Origin: Cytidiella melzeri
Lineage: Eukaryota > Basidiomycota > Agaricomycetes > Polyporales > Irpicaceae
Length of the DNA stretch: 64,000 bases
Reading direction: 5' to 3'
Assembly: GCA_022592445.1 (NCBI GenBank)
Contig: JABYQR010000027.1
Span: 62,001 to 126,000 of the forward strand
Shown in pieces: positions 35,267 through 47,013 of the stretch (position 1 is its first letter; the number at the start of each line of letters is the position of its first letter). Both the position numbers and the translations under genes were made by a program. Below the pieces are notes generated by a model. That model saw only the letters and a program-made list of their open reading frames with translations, was not told the origin of the DNA and did no database searches.

Positions 35267-38200
35267 ATGAGTTATCATGGCGGAGGTGGCTATCGAGGCA
35301 GGCAAAATAGAGGTGCGTAGAGCAAAACATGGCATCCACTTCATTTTCGTACCTAAAAAGACATACTCTCTACGACATGTAGATTTCGACTATCATGATA
35401 GGCGACAAGAGACAATACACGAGACTGCAGAAGAACGACAAAGGACGTTCATAATCAGGCTCGGAGAAGTGGTGAGTCCAGCCAGTTGTGAACTGGTCAA
35501 GACGTATGTATCCAAGTGTGCCACAGGATCCTGTTCAGGAGTTACAACACTTCGCAGAACAGCTAAAAGGCCATATTACAGAAAAGCCTGCCAACATTCC
35601 GGTTGTATCGGAAGGTCTTCGATTCGCGTACGTGTTGCACAACCTCTGCAAACATATACATCTAATGTTTCCCGGATAGAGTGACTGAGCAACCATACAA
35701 AATCCCCTATTACGCGACAGCACTTCGTTTACTATATGACGTCCCTGCAATCAAACTTGAAGACGCAGAAGGCGTATCTTTAGGCAGGCAAATTCTTGAC
35801 GATCTTTGGAAGGGCTTCCAATCATACCTGGACAAGCTGGCATGGCGAGAAACCAGACTTTGCGTGCGTCGGGCGCGTCATTATGCTCTTCGACATACTG
35901 ATGCACATGAACAGGTGCAATTCTTTGCCCATCTCACAGTGGCAAGGGTAATCACTGCGCAGACCATGTACGACTTGTTGCGTTCTTTCACTGCTGTCTT
36001 GGATGAGTTTGGCGTCTCTCATGGCCGAGCCAAAAAGTCTGCTCTGTGCGCAGCAGAGGGTCTCATGATAGTATGTATTCCGATCACTGCACGAGCATGA
36101 GTACTAATACTATGCCCTTCAAAGTGTGGCGCTACGATCAAGGAAGATACGACTGCCAACGTGTTCGAATTGATCAGTTCTATCCAGGCTTATGTCGATT
36201 CTACCTCCGACTCGAAAATACTGATACAGCCGATTATCAAGCTATATCCGACCACAGAATCCGTCGAAGTCGCTGACGAGGTGAGTTATTTGTCGCGAGC
36301 TTTGGCGAAATCTCACCCCTGCATTAGATCTTAGATTCTGCTTTATCTGCTCTGCAAATTTTGAATGCCTCAGACTTTGTTCAAGTCTCCGAGAGCTTTG
36401 TTCAGCCGTACAAAGAGACACCATCTTACTATGGGACAACTTTCGATCTTCCTTCGATCCTCGTCCCACCAGAAGTGGTAGAATTGGACAGTCTCTCGAC
36501 GGAGTCAGGCGAGGATGCTTTGGTAAAAAAGGAGGAGTGGCCCGAATTCCATGCCCGCTTATTTGACAGTGACGTACGCATCCCTTTGTCTGCCACGACT
36601 GAGATGGCATGACTTAATTCGTGACTCAGATAACCCCTGATCCAACAACTCCCGCAGGTTACGCCGTACGGTCTGCGTTGCTCGACACAATTGACATATT
36701 TGAGGTAAACCGGAAGGAGTGTGCCCGTTTGCTGCTTGAGTACCCCAAGTGGACACTACATGGAACCTTCAAGGCACGACCTGGTGCTCCTCCTCATGAG
36801 CCTGTTATGGGGAAAGATTGGCAGCTGGAAAGTACCATTATCGAGGTTTGTGAGACAGATTTACCACGGTTGCAATGTTCTCAACATTCTCCTACAGACT
36901 GTACTGGGCGCTCTTCTTCTCCTTCCAGAACCCTCGCACAAAGCAGTGTACTACATTGCACTGATCACCGAATTGTGCAAGTTATCCCCTGGAACTGTCG
37001 GGCCTGCAGTTGGAAAGTCTATCAGGAAATTGTATGCTTTCCTTGCTGACGGTCTGGACGTGGAACTTGCCTGTCGCTTCGCCGATTGGTTTGCTGTTCA
37101 CATGAGCAACTTCAACTTTCAATGGGTTTGGAAAGAATGGTAAGCAAAGAGCCATAGCTTCAAGAATATAACGTGTTGAGGCTGGATATGTAGGGTGCCA
37201 GATGTCACACTGACTCCTGGGCATCCCAAGAGAGTTTTCATGCGTCGTGCAGTCGACTACGAGACTCGGCTGTCATATTACGATCGCATCGTCAAAACGC
37301 TTCCGGAGCCGATGCAGAACCCAGATGCCGGTCTCGTTCCTTCAGAAGCACCAGGCCCGGACTTCGAGTATGATGATCCTGGTTTGTGGTTTACCTTGTA
37401 TACACTTTGGAATCACTGTATTAACATGTTGCCCAGCGAATCATTACCATGACGCTGCCCAGGCAGTGCTACACCTCATCCGCGGTCGCTCAAAGGCTGA
37501 AGACGTAATATCGCATTTGGAGTCGCTGAAAAACTCGTTGGAAACCATAGACAGCGACATGAACATTGACACTATCATTCGGTCTATCGCCATGCAGACC
37601 TTGTTGCACGTCGGCTCTCGCTCGTTCTCTCACTTCTTGAACGCGATAGAACGTTATCTGCCTCTGCTCCGCAACCTCGCCTCAGGCAGTCTTTCGACGA
37701 CAGGCAGCCCCAGTCTTGAGGCACGTATGGATATCATGACCGCCGTAGCTAATTTCTGGAAGCGCAGCAGGCACATGATCGTAATCGTGTTCGACAAGTT
37801 GATGCAGTACCAGATTGTCGATCCTACGGACGCTGTTGCTTGGGCCTTTACTTGCGGCGGGAAGAACAGCACATCCACTTTTCCTAACATCGACGCACTT
37901 CTGTGGGATGTCATAAGGAGTGCTCTGGACAAGGCGAACGGACGTGTACTCATAGCGCGTCGCAAAGTTGCTGCACTCAGAAAGGAGGAAGACGAGAAGG
38001 CTGCACTTACTTTGGCTAGCAACGGCACGTCCATGGAAGTCGATGCAGAGACCAAACCAGGTAGGTAGATTGGACAAAGACTCCTTCACTAGCTGATAAG
38101 TAATTCCTATTGCTTTCATGGTGTTCCAGAAATCGAAGAATCGCCGGCCTTGAGTACGGCTTTGAAGGCATTCTCGATCCTCACGCGAGAACAAAAGATG

Positions 38201-38561
38201 GTACTTTCGAGAGCACTCGATGGTTTTGTCGACTGCCTCGCATCGGCCTCCAACCCGAATCCCAATGCCAGAAACATCGTCGCCGAAAACGCTTGGCACA
38301 ACCGTGCCAACTGGAGTGAGGCTGAATGGGTCGCTTTGGAAACCTGGGGATGGTACCGTCATTTCTGTAGGCTGGTCAGTTTTACTATGTGCCACAAGGT
38401 GAATACACAGCTGACGAGTTTTGTCGTAGTACTCGCCATATCTTCGTAGCTATTCCACCACTCTCAGTACTGTATCCTTTGCCAAGGTTGGTAGCGCTGG
38501 GGACCCCGCCGTCGATACTTTCAGGAGGATGTGGAACATTGCGACGGGTCAGGATGCATGA
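35267..38561 (+). CDS. CBC1: Nuclear cap-binding complex large subunit CBP80 (NCBP1)
   Basis: Starts MSYHGGGGYRGRQN, with an intron right after. The MIF4G region follows in pieces, including RETRLCVRFF (joined across an intron), VITAQTMYDLLRSFTAVLDE and GRAKKSALCAAEGLMICG. Later exons give the MIF4G-like 2 and 3 domains: HLESLKNSLETIDSDMN, RSIAMQTLLHVGSRSFSHFL, LDIMTAV-type helices, and VDPTDAVAWAF. The C-terminus contains FLNAIERYLPLLRNL and ends NIATGQDA at TGA 38559-38561. CBP80 with CBP20 binds the 5' cap of nascent RNA in the nucleus and recruits splicing, export and decay factors. At least ten introns. The family call is firm, though individual exon ends are approximate. Confidence 0.88.
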
Positions 38562-38779
38562 CGACCCCTCAAACATGTACTTATCCATATATATCACTTT
38601 TGCTCGTACACTCCGGAGGACGTCGAAAACTTGACTGTTCCACACCACATATCCAGTGCTACCTTACAAACCCCTGGTAAGTACCGCGTCTCGCGTGGAA
38701 AGAACCGAAGAAAATAAATAGTATATAGTTAGATATCATAAATCGCAGCAAACATATCTCTAAATTTAAACATTCCTCG

Positions 38780-40117
38780 TCACTCTTCCTTGTCCTTGGT
38801 GACCGGTTTATTAATGTCCTTGCTCTTTGAACCTGCAGAGGCAGCTGAATACAGCATCGTCCCAACAAATACGCTGGCAGCACCAACCCACATCGCCATC
38901 TTGTTGTCGTCGGTCAAGCCGCCTCCGAATAAAAGAACGCTAATGATCAACGAGACTGCCTTGCGCACGACCAGGATGAGCGTGACTGTCAAGGAAGAGA
39001 CTCGTGAAGTGAGCCTATGCACTCCAGAGACGCAAACCAACTGGGTGAGCGTGTTGAGGATAAGCGGTATATATGGGGCAGGTATTGGTAAGGAAAACGA
39101 AGGAGGAGACACGGAGAAGCTCTTGGACTCGAAAAAATAAGGGGAGAACGCGCTGGCCGTGGCTTGCAGCGACTCAGGGATGACGAACTGATACGAAGGG
39201 CCAGCGTTTAGGGCGGAAACCTGACCCATGAGATCATTGCGTGCGAATATGAACATGGGCATGGAGAGGAAGTGCAGGTAGAACATGGATTCCTGCCAGG
39301 GTTCCGCTGGGGCTACAGCTTGTCGGCGAATCGCCTTCTTCGTCTTCTTGGGCGTAGAGGCTGCAGGAGAGCGGACGTACGTGGCGTAGGTTTTGTCCTG
39401 GGTGATGCCGAGCAATCCGGAGAGAATGAGAGCGACTGTCAGAATGCCAATGCCGTGCAGGTACGTGCGCGTGTGTTCCGAGTAGAGATTGAAGGTTTCT
39501 GAGCTCGGTTGACCCGCGGTTGTGAATTTCGGTTTGGACGCAGACAACGTCGTCAACACTACTCCGGCGGTAACCAAAATAACTGAGGCGACCTGAGTAT
39601 ATTTGTACCTAAGGATTATCAGTTTACCAAAACAAAACAGTATACCGGGTGAACACGCACTTTTTCCCTTGCAGAAACCGTCCCAGAATCATGCTAATTA
39701 CTAGCCCTCCACTACGGAAGATGATGTGCACGGTCATGGGTATCTTGTAAGCGAATGCCGCATTGTTCAGGTATGACACGGCGTAAAACAGCGTGACTTG
39801 GATCAAGTATGGTAGCAGCGGTATCCTTCTAGGTTTTAAATGTGGGTATGGCGTCCAAGCGACGAACTTCCGAAGCCCGTTAATCGTGATGAGCAGGAAT
39901 TGGGCAAATGTAATCAATGAGCCGGCGCGAGGGAATTGAGACGTGAGCTGCTCCAACGTCAGAGCATTGCTACAAGACCAGCGAGCTTCAGTGTTGGTAA
40001 TAAGCCATAAAATAGAGAGGGACTCAGTCACCTGCAGCATCCACCAAAAATCAGTGTCAGTGTCGTAGCCCAGTCTGAGATCAGTGCGAGAGTTATCCCT
40101 CCGAGGACATCTGCCAT
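38780..40117 (-). CDS. YEA4: UDP-N-acetylglucosamine transporter, UAA family (YEA4/SLC35B4-like)
   Basis: Three exons from ATG 40117: MADVLGGITLALISDWATTL, then CCSNALTLEQL across the first intron. The UAA motifs SYLNNAAFAYKIPMTVHIIF and RSGGLVISMILG follow. A second intron precedes YKYTQVASVILVTAGVVLTTL. Eight to ten hydrophobic segments span the protein, with HFLSMPMFIFARNDL and TVTLILVVRKAVSLIISVLLF near the end. The C-terminus KDKEE fits the KxKxx COPI retrieval signal, so an ER location like yeast Yea4 is likely. It would import UDP-GlcNAc for chitin or glycan synthesis. UDP-xylose is a known alternative substrate of the family. Confidence 0.85.
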
Positions 40118-40764
40118 CTTGTTTGAGGTGGTGGTATTGGGGTAGAGATGTGTTATATTTCCTTTAGCTGTGACTCGCCTGTGCCTCGAGTCTTATTACA
40201 AGATAGTCATAGGTAGTTGCATGGTGTAAAGCAAGCAGCCAACTTGGATATATCATTTCGCGCCGGGTATGCGTGTTCGCAGACGCGTCTTGTCACGCGC
40301 ATGTCATCAGTCATTTTTGCCAGTCGACATTGACACTTTGCCACGATGATCTTGCACGAGAGAGGCATGTGTGTGGAAGGAATGGATATTCGGGTATAGG
40401 TATTGTATGGGTATAGGTACGAACAAGGATGAGATAGTATGGATGAATATTGATCGAGCAAAAGCGGTGTAGAAGAATGTGGGCAAAGGCGCAGAAAGCG
40501 CAAACTTCAAATGAAGTTTTTGAAAAGTGAACAAAAAAGAGGGGAAAAAGTTGGCTTGCCTAGTACGTCTAGTAATGTTCGATGAGGAAGAAGAATTATT
40601 AAAGGACACAACAAAACAAATAGTGAAGGCGAAGCAAAATAGGTCCGTGTCCATGTCCATGTCCGTTGCATAAAGAAAGGAGTGGTAGAACTCGCATGTC
40701 GAGTCCGAGTGCATATCATGTCCAGGTAGTCGTAACTAGAATATCCCTGTTGGCAGGAGTTTTC
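40118..40764. other. Intergenic region between YEA4-like and Pcl-type cyclin genes
   Basis: About 650 bases. It holds the 5' flank of the transporter and the 3' flank of the cyclin, both on the minus strand. The sequence near 40420-40660 is AT-rich. No gene is supported. Confidence 0.45.
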
Positions 40765-42172
40765 TCAAGCATCAACGAGCTGCTGCCCACGGAAAAGGGT
40801 AGACTTGGAATGTGCAAGCCGACGCAGTGTGTTGTGGCTAGCATGGCTGTCGAGACTGTCGTGCCCTTCGGCCGTCTCCTTGTCCTTGTCCTGGTTCTTA
40901 TTAGAGCCGAACATCCGGCTGAGGAAACCGCCGGATTGGTGAGAGTGCGAGAACGTTATCGAGAGATTACGCTTGCCCGCACCTCTACCAATACTGGTCT
41001 TGGAAGAAACAGAAGGCGACAGCGGGCCCTTGCAAGCGCCGCTCTCGGCCCTAACAGTGCAGGTGGACGCGGTTGAGACTTTCCTGCCTTGCCTGTGAGC
41101 GTGAACGGGAACCGCACCAAGAGCGACTTGGTGATCGTAAATGTCGTTGACCTCCTTCAGCTCTACTTCGTTGTCACTCAGAGAAGACACCGAGGTGGCA
41201 GGGGTGGTAGGCGAAGACGATGCACTGGTAGAAGCACCTGAGTCGGATTCGCCGCTCGCACTCGCTGTGCCTAGCGTGCTGATCGAAGAGGCACGCGACA
41301 AGGGACGAGGACGACACGCGCTCCCACTGGTTGCGATGGTCAAGTACGTGTGCGACAGACGTTTCACGAGACTGTGTACTCCAGAGCTCGACGTCGACGA
41401 GGGTACTGAGCAAGCAGGAGCCGCACTGGCCATGACGTCCTCAGGAGGTGTAAGCGGTACAGACACCTGCGCCTGGACCCTGGCCTTGACACGGGTGACA
41501 GCGGCGGCGCGAGTTTCCTTAGCCTCCTCAGAACGCTTCCTCATGAAAGGCGCAAAGTGAGAAATAGCCTCGGCTTCCTCGAACCTCAGGTCGTAATCGA
41601 GGAGGAAGAGCAGCTGCTTCTCCATGAGGTTGATCTCGGAGGGTTCGAATAACTTTGCAAAGCTAGCCCAGTGCTTGTTCTTCGGCGACGAGTCGTTGAG
41701 GTACTTGGCTGCAACGATAAGCGTCGCGAGGAACACACGATGCCTTGTGCAAGGCATACCTGAATGTTGAGCAGCATGAGACAAGCGTCAGTGAGTGTCC
41801 AAGGGAGCACGCACCCTTAGCCATTTTGGGAAGTTTCGTTCTTAGCCTATCGAGGTAGATCAACGTGGTCAGCAACGTAGGAACCTGGACGTTCGACTCT
41901 TGTACGATCTTGATGATGAAGTCCCTGAGGGGAGGAAGCCATGGCGCCTTCGGCATCTGCCTCTCCTGTTCGATAGGCGAAGCTTTGTGAGACACATGCG
42001 ACGTCGGGATGGTGGCTGACGGCTCGTCTCCGAGGTTGATCACCCGCGTCGCTTGGAGGGCGACATAGGAGACCATGTCAATCGAGACGTGCTGGCGCAT
42101 GAGGTCCACGAGGGCGGGGTCATGCTGAGACCTGGGAATAAGGGAGGCAGGATGACGACGATCTGAAGACAT
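40765..42172 (-). CDS. Pho80/Pcl-family cyclin
   Basis: Two exons from ATG 42172 (MSSDRRHPASLIPRSQ). The cyclin box begins with ALVDLMRQHVSIDMV and continues with RDFIIKIVQESNVQVPTLLT and LIYLDRLRTKLPKMAKG. After the intron come MPCTRHRVFLATLIVAAKYL, NDSSPKNKHWASFAKLFEPSEINLMEKQLLFLLDYDLRF, all diagnostic of the Pho80/Pcl1 type. A long Ser/Thr/Pro-rich tail ends FRGQQLVDA. Pcl cyclins partner Pho85-type kinases in polarity, G1 control or nutrient signalling. A TATATAAAGG box on the minus strand (42337-42346) lies about 165 bases upstream. Which Pcl subgroup this is cannot be told. Confidence 0.87.
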
Positions 42173-42778
42173 GTTGGATATGCACTGTACTGGGAATGAG
42201 GGAGAGTGGGAAGTTTTAGAGGTGATGTGCCCGTCGAGGGACTTTCGAGCGTAACAGAGGGAGAGGGGGAGGGAAAGGCAAGGAGCAGAGGAAAGAGGAA
42301 GATGAAGGTTGAAAGACAAGCAGCGTCGACGCCGCCTTTATATACTCGAACGAAGAGCAAACAAACAACGGGCTCGATCGCGTGACGAAGAACCAGCTGT
42401 GATGAGGTGAAGAAGAAAGTAGAAGTGTCCGAGACAGTAGAAAACAAAAGACAGACCGCAGGAAGTTGTTAGGTAGGATATGGGGGAACGAAAGCAAGGA
42501 GGGAGGAGGAATTGAGCTGGGCTGGGCACGATACTTATACGAAAAAAACTTGTCAGTCAACCGCGGCTGGCAAATGTCGGTTGGCCAAATGCGATCCACT
42601 TTACCAAATCGGGAGGGCTTCCTCGGTCTTCGACGCCGGCGTCTGCTAGAGTCCGCAGGTTTGGGAATCACGTTCTTTCTAACTGGCAGAGAAACACATC
42701 AAACCAATGGCAAACAATTGCAAAAGTAAGTTATACAACCAGCAATACAACATCACATATCCTGACTTCCTGTACAAT
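42173..42778. promoter_or_regulatory. Upstream region of the Pcl-type cyclin with TATA box
   Basis: About 600 bases between the cyclin ATG and the stop of the SH3 gene, both minus strand. The minus-strand TATATAAAGG at 42337-42346 is the clearest element. No gene is seen. Confidence 0.5.
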
Positions 42779-43970
42779 TCAAAGCATCTTCACATACGAG
42801 GCCGGTATCAAGCCCCGTCTATCATCCACAACGGCAGTCCACCTGGATACAGAGCACGTCAGGAGCTGCAGAGACAAAGCAAAGACGTACACACCAATCG
42901 TCAGATGTCCTCTCAACCACGTATACATGCTGTCCCTCCTGTAACTGAAGGTCGCCCGGGTCCTGAGCACAGCGATCTGTCAGAATAAACCCAGGCTTAA
43001 CGATCATACCATGTACTTACTTCACTGCTGTAGTCATACAACGCCTCGGCCCACTCGCCCTGTTCCACAGCTTCTGGTTCTGGTTCCGCTCTTGGAGGTG
43101 GTGGAGGTGGTGCCGCCTTCACCGGTTCAGGCGTCGCACTCGACACGCGACGTACAGGAGGAGGTGCGAATTGTTTCCTGGGCGTCGTGAATGCAGCGGG
43201 GACAGGAGGGGCTACAGGCGGAGGAGTGGCAGTTTTGTTGGCTGTACCATGTCGAATGGATTGGTACATATTCTTCGCCGACGACAAGTCGACATCGCCA
43301 AATTTCTGGTCGCAGCTCTAGCTTATTCACATGACAGTAGAAATTCATGTTGCACACCTTCTGGTTGAGGAGTTTGTTCGTAGATGTGGATGCTCGTCCT
43401 GGTGCAGGCGGTGGCGAAGGAGCCGCCGTTGATTCGTCACTAGACACCCCACGAGGCGGCGGACGTGGAGGAGGTGCGTTGGATGAAGAGCCAGAAGGGT
43501 TCAACCTCAGTGCGGCGGCGGCGGCGGCCACACGACCCATACCAGAAGATGCCTCAGGCTCCGAGTTGGTCGGTTGCTAAAGCACCATTACCACACAAAC
43601 TCGACGACAGCTCAAGATGATCACGTACCGAAGAATTGCTGCTGAGTTCCCTTTGCCTTTTCCAAGCCGGTAACGTAGGGCCACTAGTACCGTTCGCAGC
43701 ATCAGGGTGTCCTGCAAAGGAACTGCGAATGGCGGACAACGCTGCTTTCCCTGCCGCTGCATTGACTTGGTTGTTCAGGGTATTGTTGCTCGCTGCACCG
43801 CTGTCGCTCCCTGTTGCACTCCCAAAGACGTCAGGTCGCGACGCAAAGTATCTAAACATACCATAGCCATCAGTAAATTACGTGTGTCTACCCGGAGGCT
43901 GCTAGGCTTACTCGTCTAGAAGACCGAAGAAAGCATCCTTCTCTGATGACGAAAGATTAGAAAACACCAT
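42779..43970 (-). CDS. SH3-domain adaptor with Pro-rich linkers
   Basis: Starts MVFSNLSSSEKDAFFGLLDE, an intron, then YFASRPDVFGSATG. Ala/Ser-rich and Pro-rich linkers follow (PPPRPPPRG, PPPPPPPRAEP). One short conserved-looking element reads FGDVDLSSAKNMYQSIRHG. The C-terminus is a complete SH3 domain spread over three exons: ALYDYSSE, DPGDLQLQEGQHVYVVERTSDDW, WTAVVDDRRGLIPASYVKML. The ALYDY, paired Trp and PxxY features are all present. SH3 adaptors with Pro-rich tails commonly serve actin patch and endocytic assembly. Nothing here points to a specific partner. Confidence 0.82.
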
Positions 43971-44661
43971 GTTGAAGCTCCTAGCAAGTGCACGACAGTG
44001 AGGCAGCGAATGTGGTGGGTCAAGCGAAGGAAGTTCCTACACGCGAGTAGCAGGTAGATAATCAACATTCGACTGGCATCACTGGTATCGTTTTGCGACC
44101 AGGCAGCGACGTAAAAGCGGTCTCATTTGCTGATCAAATATCTCTTACAATCTCGAGTCGTTCTAATTGTGTGACACTAAGTATGGCCATGGCCTTGGTC
44201 GATGCGTCGTTACATTCCAAGCACGAGCGAGAACTGGTTGTGGGATCGTTGCTCATCAGCCGAGGCAATTACAGCCCTAGTTCATAGCTAATTGCATACA
44301 CACTTCCCACTCCCACCAGAGAGTCGGGTAGAGCAAGCATCAAGTCACGAATTGCTACAACAGTCCTCTCCTTCAGTCTAGATGGTCGATGCTGCGAGCC
44401 TCAAGATCAAATCTGCCACCGTGTTGACTCGGAGCTGCTCGTCCTCACCTTGTCGTCGTTGTATCAGTGCCGGCAGTTTAAACCGGCGAAAGATTGCTCA
44501 CCAGGAGTTGACAAAGCTGCCCAATTTCGGGTGGGATTCCAAGTTCATCGCGACGCGCCTAGGTGACTGCCAAGCTTTTGATATCCCTCAACATTTTGTT
44601 CACATACTCAGGTCTAGAGAGCAAATTCAATATTAAGTGAATCATCGATGACAGAGTCGCC
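43971..44661. other. Intergenic region without a supported gene
   Basis: About 690 bases between two minus-strand genes. It holds the promoter of the SH3 gene and the 3' flank of the next gene. Short open frames on the plus strand (e.g. 44382-44636) show no recognisable protein. Confidence 0.4.
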
Positions 44662-45249
44662 TCACAATTTCCATTGTGGGTCCTCCAGGATCTTGCGCAT
44701 CGGTGGCGTCATGTGGTACTTGATAAATGACTCAAGACCGTCTACAGGCAGGTCCCTCGCGTATGCGACGAGTTCGTCTTCCCTCATATTTTCTAGCCTC
44801 CATCTTAACTCCTTTTCTGTCGACAAGGCAGGCTCAGAAGGGCCCGTCGTGCCAAGCGCAGCCGGACGTTTGGGCGGAGGCTGAGGCCTTTTTTTGCCAA
44901 ACTTGGGTAAGCCGAACTTGAGCCTGAGTGAGCCGAAACCGTGACTGAATCTGCGTCGAGCTACGAATGTACGAGCGAGTAGCTCCACAACCTCTGTAGG
45001 TTCTCCGCGGCGACGGCTGCACAGAACATGCTGAACAACATGTTGCAACATTGATTAGCAGAGGTAGACTCACGAGGTTTCGCCACCGACAATGTTGAAC
45101 AGAGGCGTTGACAGTTTCCCGGAACTGGCCACGGTAGATGTGTTTGGCAGCGCGTCCAAAGACACAGCTCCAGCGACTTGGATGGGTACAGACATAGCGA
45201 GGCCAACGGTAGCAAGTAGCGCGAAAGTAACGGCCATGTGAGAGCGCAT
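44662..45249 (-). CDS. Small secreted protein with signal peptide
   Basis: Two exons. Exon 1 starts MRSHMAVTFALLATVGLAMS, a typical signal peptide with likely cleavage after AMS or VAGA. The mature part begins SLDALPNTSTVASSG. After one intron (gtgagt...tgcag) comes a very basic segment (RRRGEPTEVVELLARTF, KFGLPKFGKKRPQPPPKRP), then a helical acidic region (ELRWRLENMREDELVAYARD), and a final MRKILEDPQWKL. It is about 165 residues with few Cys. I do not recognise the family. Secretion and small size make an effector or cell-wall role possible, but this is a guess. Confidence 0.7.
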
Positions 45250-45829
45250 GATGAAGAATAAGGAAAGGGGCAGGAATGTATGGGATGTTTTCCGAGTCGA
45301 TTAGCTCGGGCGTATGTATGGATTGCAAGGTGAAAGTGAGAGTCGAGAATAAAGTGAGATGAGCTGCAAAATGTGTCAGAAAGAGCTTTGACAATTGCAT
45401 AGTGGGTACAATACACACCAACCAGTGCTAGTTTGCAATCAAGGGGAACTAAGGGGAACTCTCAGAGCTGGGGAGACAGAAGCACACAGCAGCGGTATTT
45501 ATGTATGTAGTGAAACTTGAAACACCCCTTGGCCTCCTATTGCACTCTAACTCAGACTGGATGAAACTGTTTCATCATGATATCATTCAACATCGTCTCA
45601 TCATGAAAGCCCACCGTACAGATTGTAATCCTGGCCGTGGGGCACAACAGGACAGTTTCTGTTAAAACTATATAATATAATAATATGATATGATATGTAG
45701 TTTCCCACACCTTATTACAAGGACGCTTTAGGTAGCAGAGTTCCCACAGTCTTAGTATGGGAACTATGCAGCCGTATATGGAAACTCTAGTAGTAACCAT
45801 CACATTAGCTGAGACGTACAGATATGGGT
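45250..45829. other. Left edge of repeat island
   Basis: Contains the promoter of the secreted-protein gene and then unassigned sequence. A short repeat (cttgaaacacccctt at 45516-45530 and degenerate flanks to about 45600) recurs near 52476-52560 on the same strand. No gene is seen. Confidence 0.4.
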
Positions 45830-46220
45830 TGTAGTAATACTATACATATATGTACGCCTGTGTTCTAGTAGCATAGGAAATGACATGGAAAGCACGTATG
45901 ACTCCAGAGGATGCCTAAAGCATACATCTGAGGACAAGTACTAGCATGAGTCATTTACTCATTATGTACGCCTCTGGTACAAGTGCTGAGCCTAGTCATA
46001 CAATGAGTCATGTATGAGTCATGCACCCATAGCATGAGTCATGCATGAGTCATGCACTCAGTAGTACAGTAGAATAGCTGAAGTAGACATGTATAGTAGT
46101 CGCTTACATAAGTAGATACAGACATGTATATAAGCAGAGCTGCTGAAGCAGCAAGAATAATAAGACTCATCTTCGAAGCTTAACAGCCTCTACCCCTCGC
46201 ACACATATTCCACTTTGTTA
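45830..46220 (+). repeat. Copia-type LTR (5' LTR-like)
   Basis: The right end abuts a half-tRNA-iMet primer site (46221-46236), so this is read as a 5' LTR whose left end is approximate. It contains gtatataag, TATA-like, at about 46125-46133, and five TGAGTCA sites (45947, 46004, 46015, 46035, 46046). No coding capacity for a full element follows. Confidence 0.5.
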
Positions 46221-46236
46221 GGTTATGAGCCCCGGC
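46221..46236 (+). other. Primer binding site for half-tRNA-iMet (Copia type)
   Basis: The sequence ggttatgagccccggc is complementary to the anticodon-arm half of initiator tRNA-Met (anticodon CAT within ctcataac). Copia elements use this cleaved-tRNA primer. The match to the tRNA is from knowledge of the family, not an alignment. Confidence 0.55.
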
Positions 46237-46726
46237 TTTTAACTTAACTACATCCACACTCTTAACGACATCAACCAACCAGTATCCCCCAAGCTTTCTT
46301 ATAAGTAAGTTTCTCTACTTTACTTTGTTTGGCCACATAGTAGTAGTAGAGTTGTACTGGTTGACTGCCTCAGCTTCGAATACAATATTCCCAACTGATC
46401 TTCTACAGCTAATTCCCTCACCTACTTGCCCCTTGCGTACGCACTCCCAACCCAGCTGAATACTTAAGCCACCCTTGGTGGTTCTCGACTTTAACGAGTC
46501 GTGCATTACGCAGAATCTGCCTAACACGCAGTGTAAAATCCGGTGGTGGAGGAACAAGCTCCCACTTGTACAAGTGGTAGATCGGCGGAGTAGTACAATA
46601 GGAGGGTAGTGTTGAGTGGCACTCTAAGCTCGTGACTTAGAGGCCTAGGACCTTCGTGTTGGTGCACGTCAGTCAGTCCTGGAATTAGAAATCGCCGCTT
46701 TTTGTAGCTGTAGAGTTTCTTGAGGC
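46237..46726. other. Non-coding internal region of the LTR element
   Basis: About 490 bases after the primer site with no protein I recognise. A short palindrome (cacttgtacaagtg) lies near 46563-46576. Confidence 0.35.
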
Positions 46727-47011
46727 ATGTCGTCCACTTTTACTTTTGGTATCACGGAGATTGTGGATTCTCCTATACTTCGTGGTGTTTCTTACATGCG
46801 CCATTATGTTTTCGTCGTATCATACCGACTGGTAGAAGTCGAAGTTGCAAGTGGTCATACTCGTCTTGAATCACTTGTGGAAAACTTTTACTCACATTCG
46901 ACTTTTCCATTAGCAATCCCCAGGACTTTCTCAAGGAAAGTGTTGTGGATTGAATACGACGACATAAATCTTATACTTTCGATTCTTTCTTCCAGACCAT
47001 TATATTTTTGA
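46727..47011 (+). CDS. Orphan short ORF, 94 residues
   Basis: Starts MSSTFTFGITEIVDSP and ends with TGA at 47009-47011, two bases before the ATG of the next ORF. No family is recognised. It may be a leader exon or an accessory ORF of the repeat unit. Confidence 0.35.
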   Translation: MSSTFTFGITEIVDSPILRGVSYMRHYVFVVSYRLVEVEVASGHTRLESLVENFYSHSTFPLAIPRTFSRKVLWIEYDDINLILSILSSRPLYF

Positions 47012-47013
47012 AG

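Noticed and set aside
46315..46557. 80-residue minus-strand open frame inside the LTR element
   Set aside because: No protein features and low-complexity content; it is likely an accident of the repeat.
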